Below are positions 5,898-5,899 of a stretch of 5,899 bases of DNA, piece by piece. A program made the translations under genes and the position numbers. Within the stretch, counting starts at the first letter, position 1. The number at the start of each line of letters is the position of its first letter. Location: positions 1 to 5,899 of the forward strand of contig DAINMX010000325.1 in assembly GCA_036736205.1 (NCBI GenBank), read 5' to 3'. Source of the DNA: XYA12-FULL-58-9 sp001798605. Lineage in GTDB: Bacteria; Myxococcota; XYA12-FULL-58-9. The notes under the pieces are model-generated. The model saw nothing but the letters and a program-made list of their open reading frames with translations. It was not told the origin of the DNA and searched no databases.

Positions 5898-5899
5898 TG

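Overview
The window carries one tail of a gene and two long genes, all on the minus strand, read from the right edge towards the left. Gene content and style suggest a Deltaproteobacteria-type organism (Myxococcota, Bradymonadia or a relative). The reasons are a very long cysteine-rich lipoprotein with MopE-type 'CDGxDNDCDGxxDE' motifs, and a secreted multi-domain protein whose C-terminus looks like a MYXO-CTERM sorting signal (Cys-x-Cys, short hydrophobic stretch, Arg-rich tail). Base composition is moderately GC-rich. The lineage is an inference from protein architecture only.

Layout from right to left. At 5757-5897 lie the last 46 codons of an unidentified gene entering from the right edge; its stop is followed at once by a perfect 8-bp hairpin (5734-5752). 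After a 140-bp gap, 3046-5616 encodes an 856-residue exported protein: signal peptide, two carboxypeptidase-regulatory-like beta-sandwich segments, a pre-peptidase-C-terminal-like (PPC) domain, an Ig/cadherin-like domain, three FN3-like domains and the sorting tail. After a 176-bp gap containing inverted repeats, 5-2869 encodes a 954-residue lipoprotein built almost entirely of alternating cysteine-rich modules, with 15 complete metal-binding motifs and a 16th cut off by a stop codon.

Both large genes encode exported, probably surface-associated proteins with good ribosome binding sites (2878-2884 and 5621-5627). Neither contains a recognisable catalytic domain. A joint role in the cell envelope (adhesion, matrix or metal-binding surface structure) is inferred from co-direction and architecture.

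The point most worth checking is the end of the lipoprotein gene. Its reading frame stops at a TGA exactly where the second cysteine of the sixteenth motif belongs, and the next codon (GAC, Asp) still matches the motif. This could be a recent nonsense mutation, a base-call error, or a selenocysteine codon. The window ends four bases later, so it cannot decide. No RNA genes, insertion sequences, CRISPR arrays or origins were seen.
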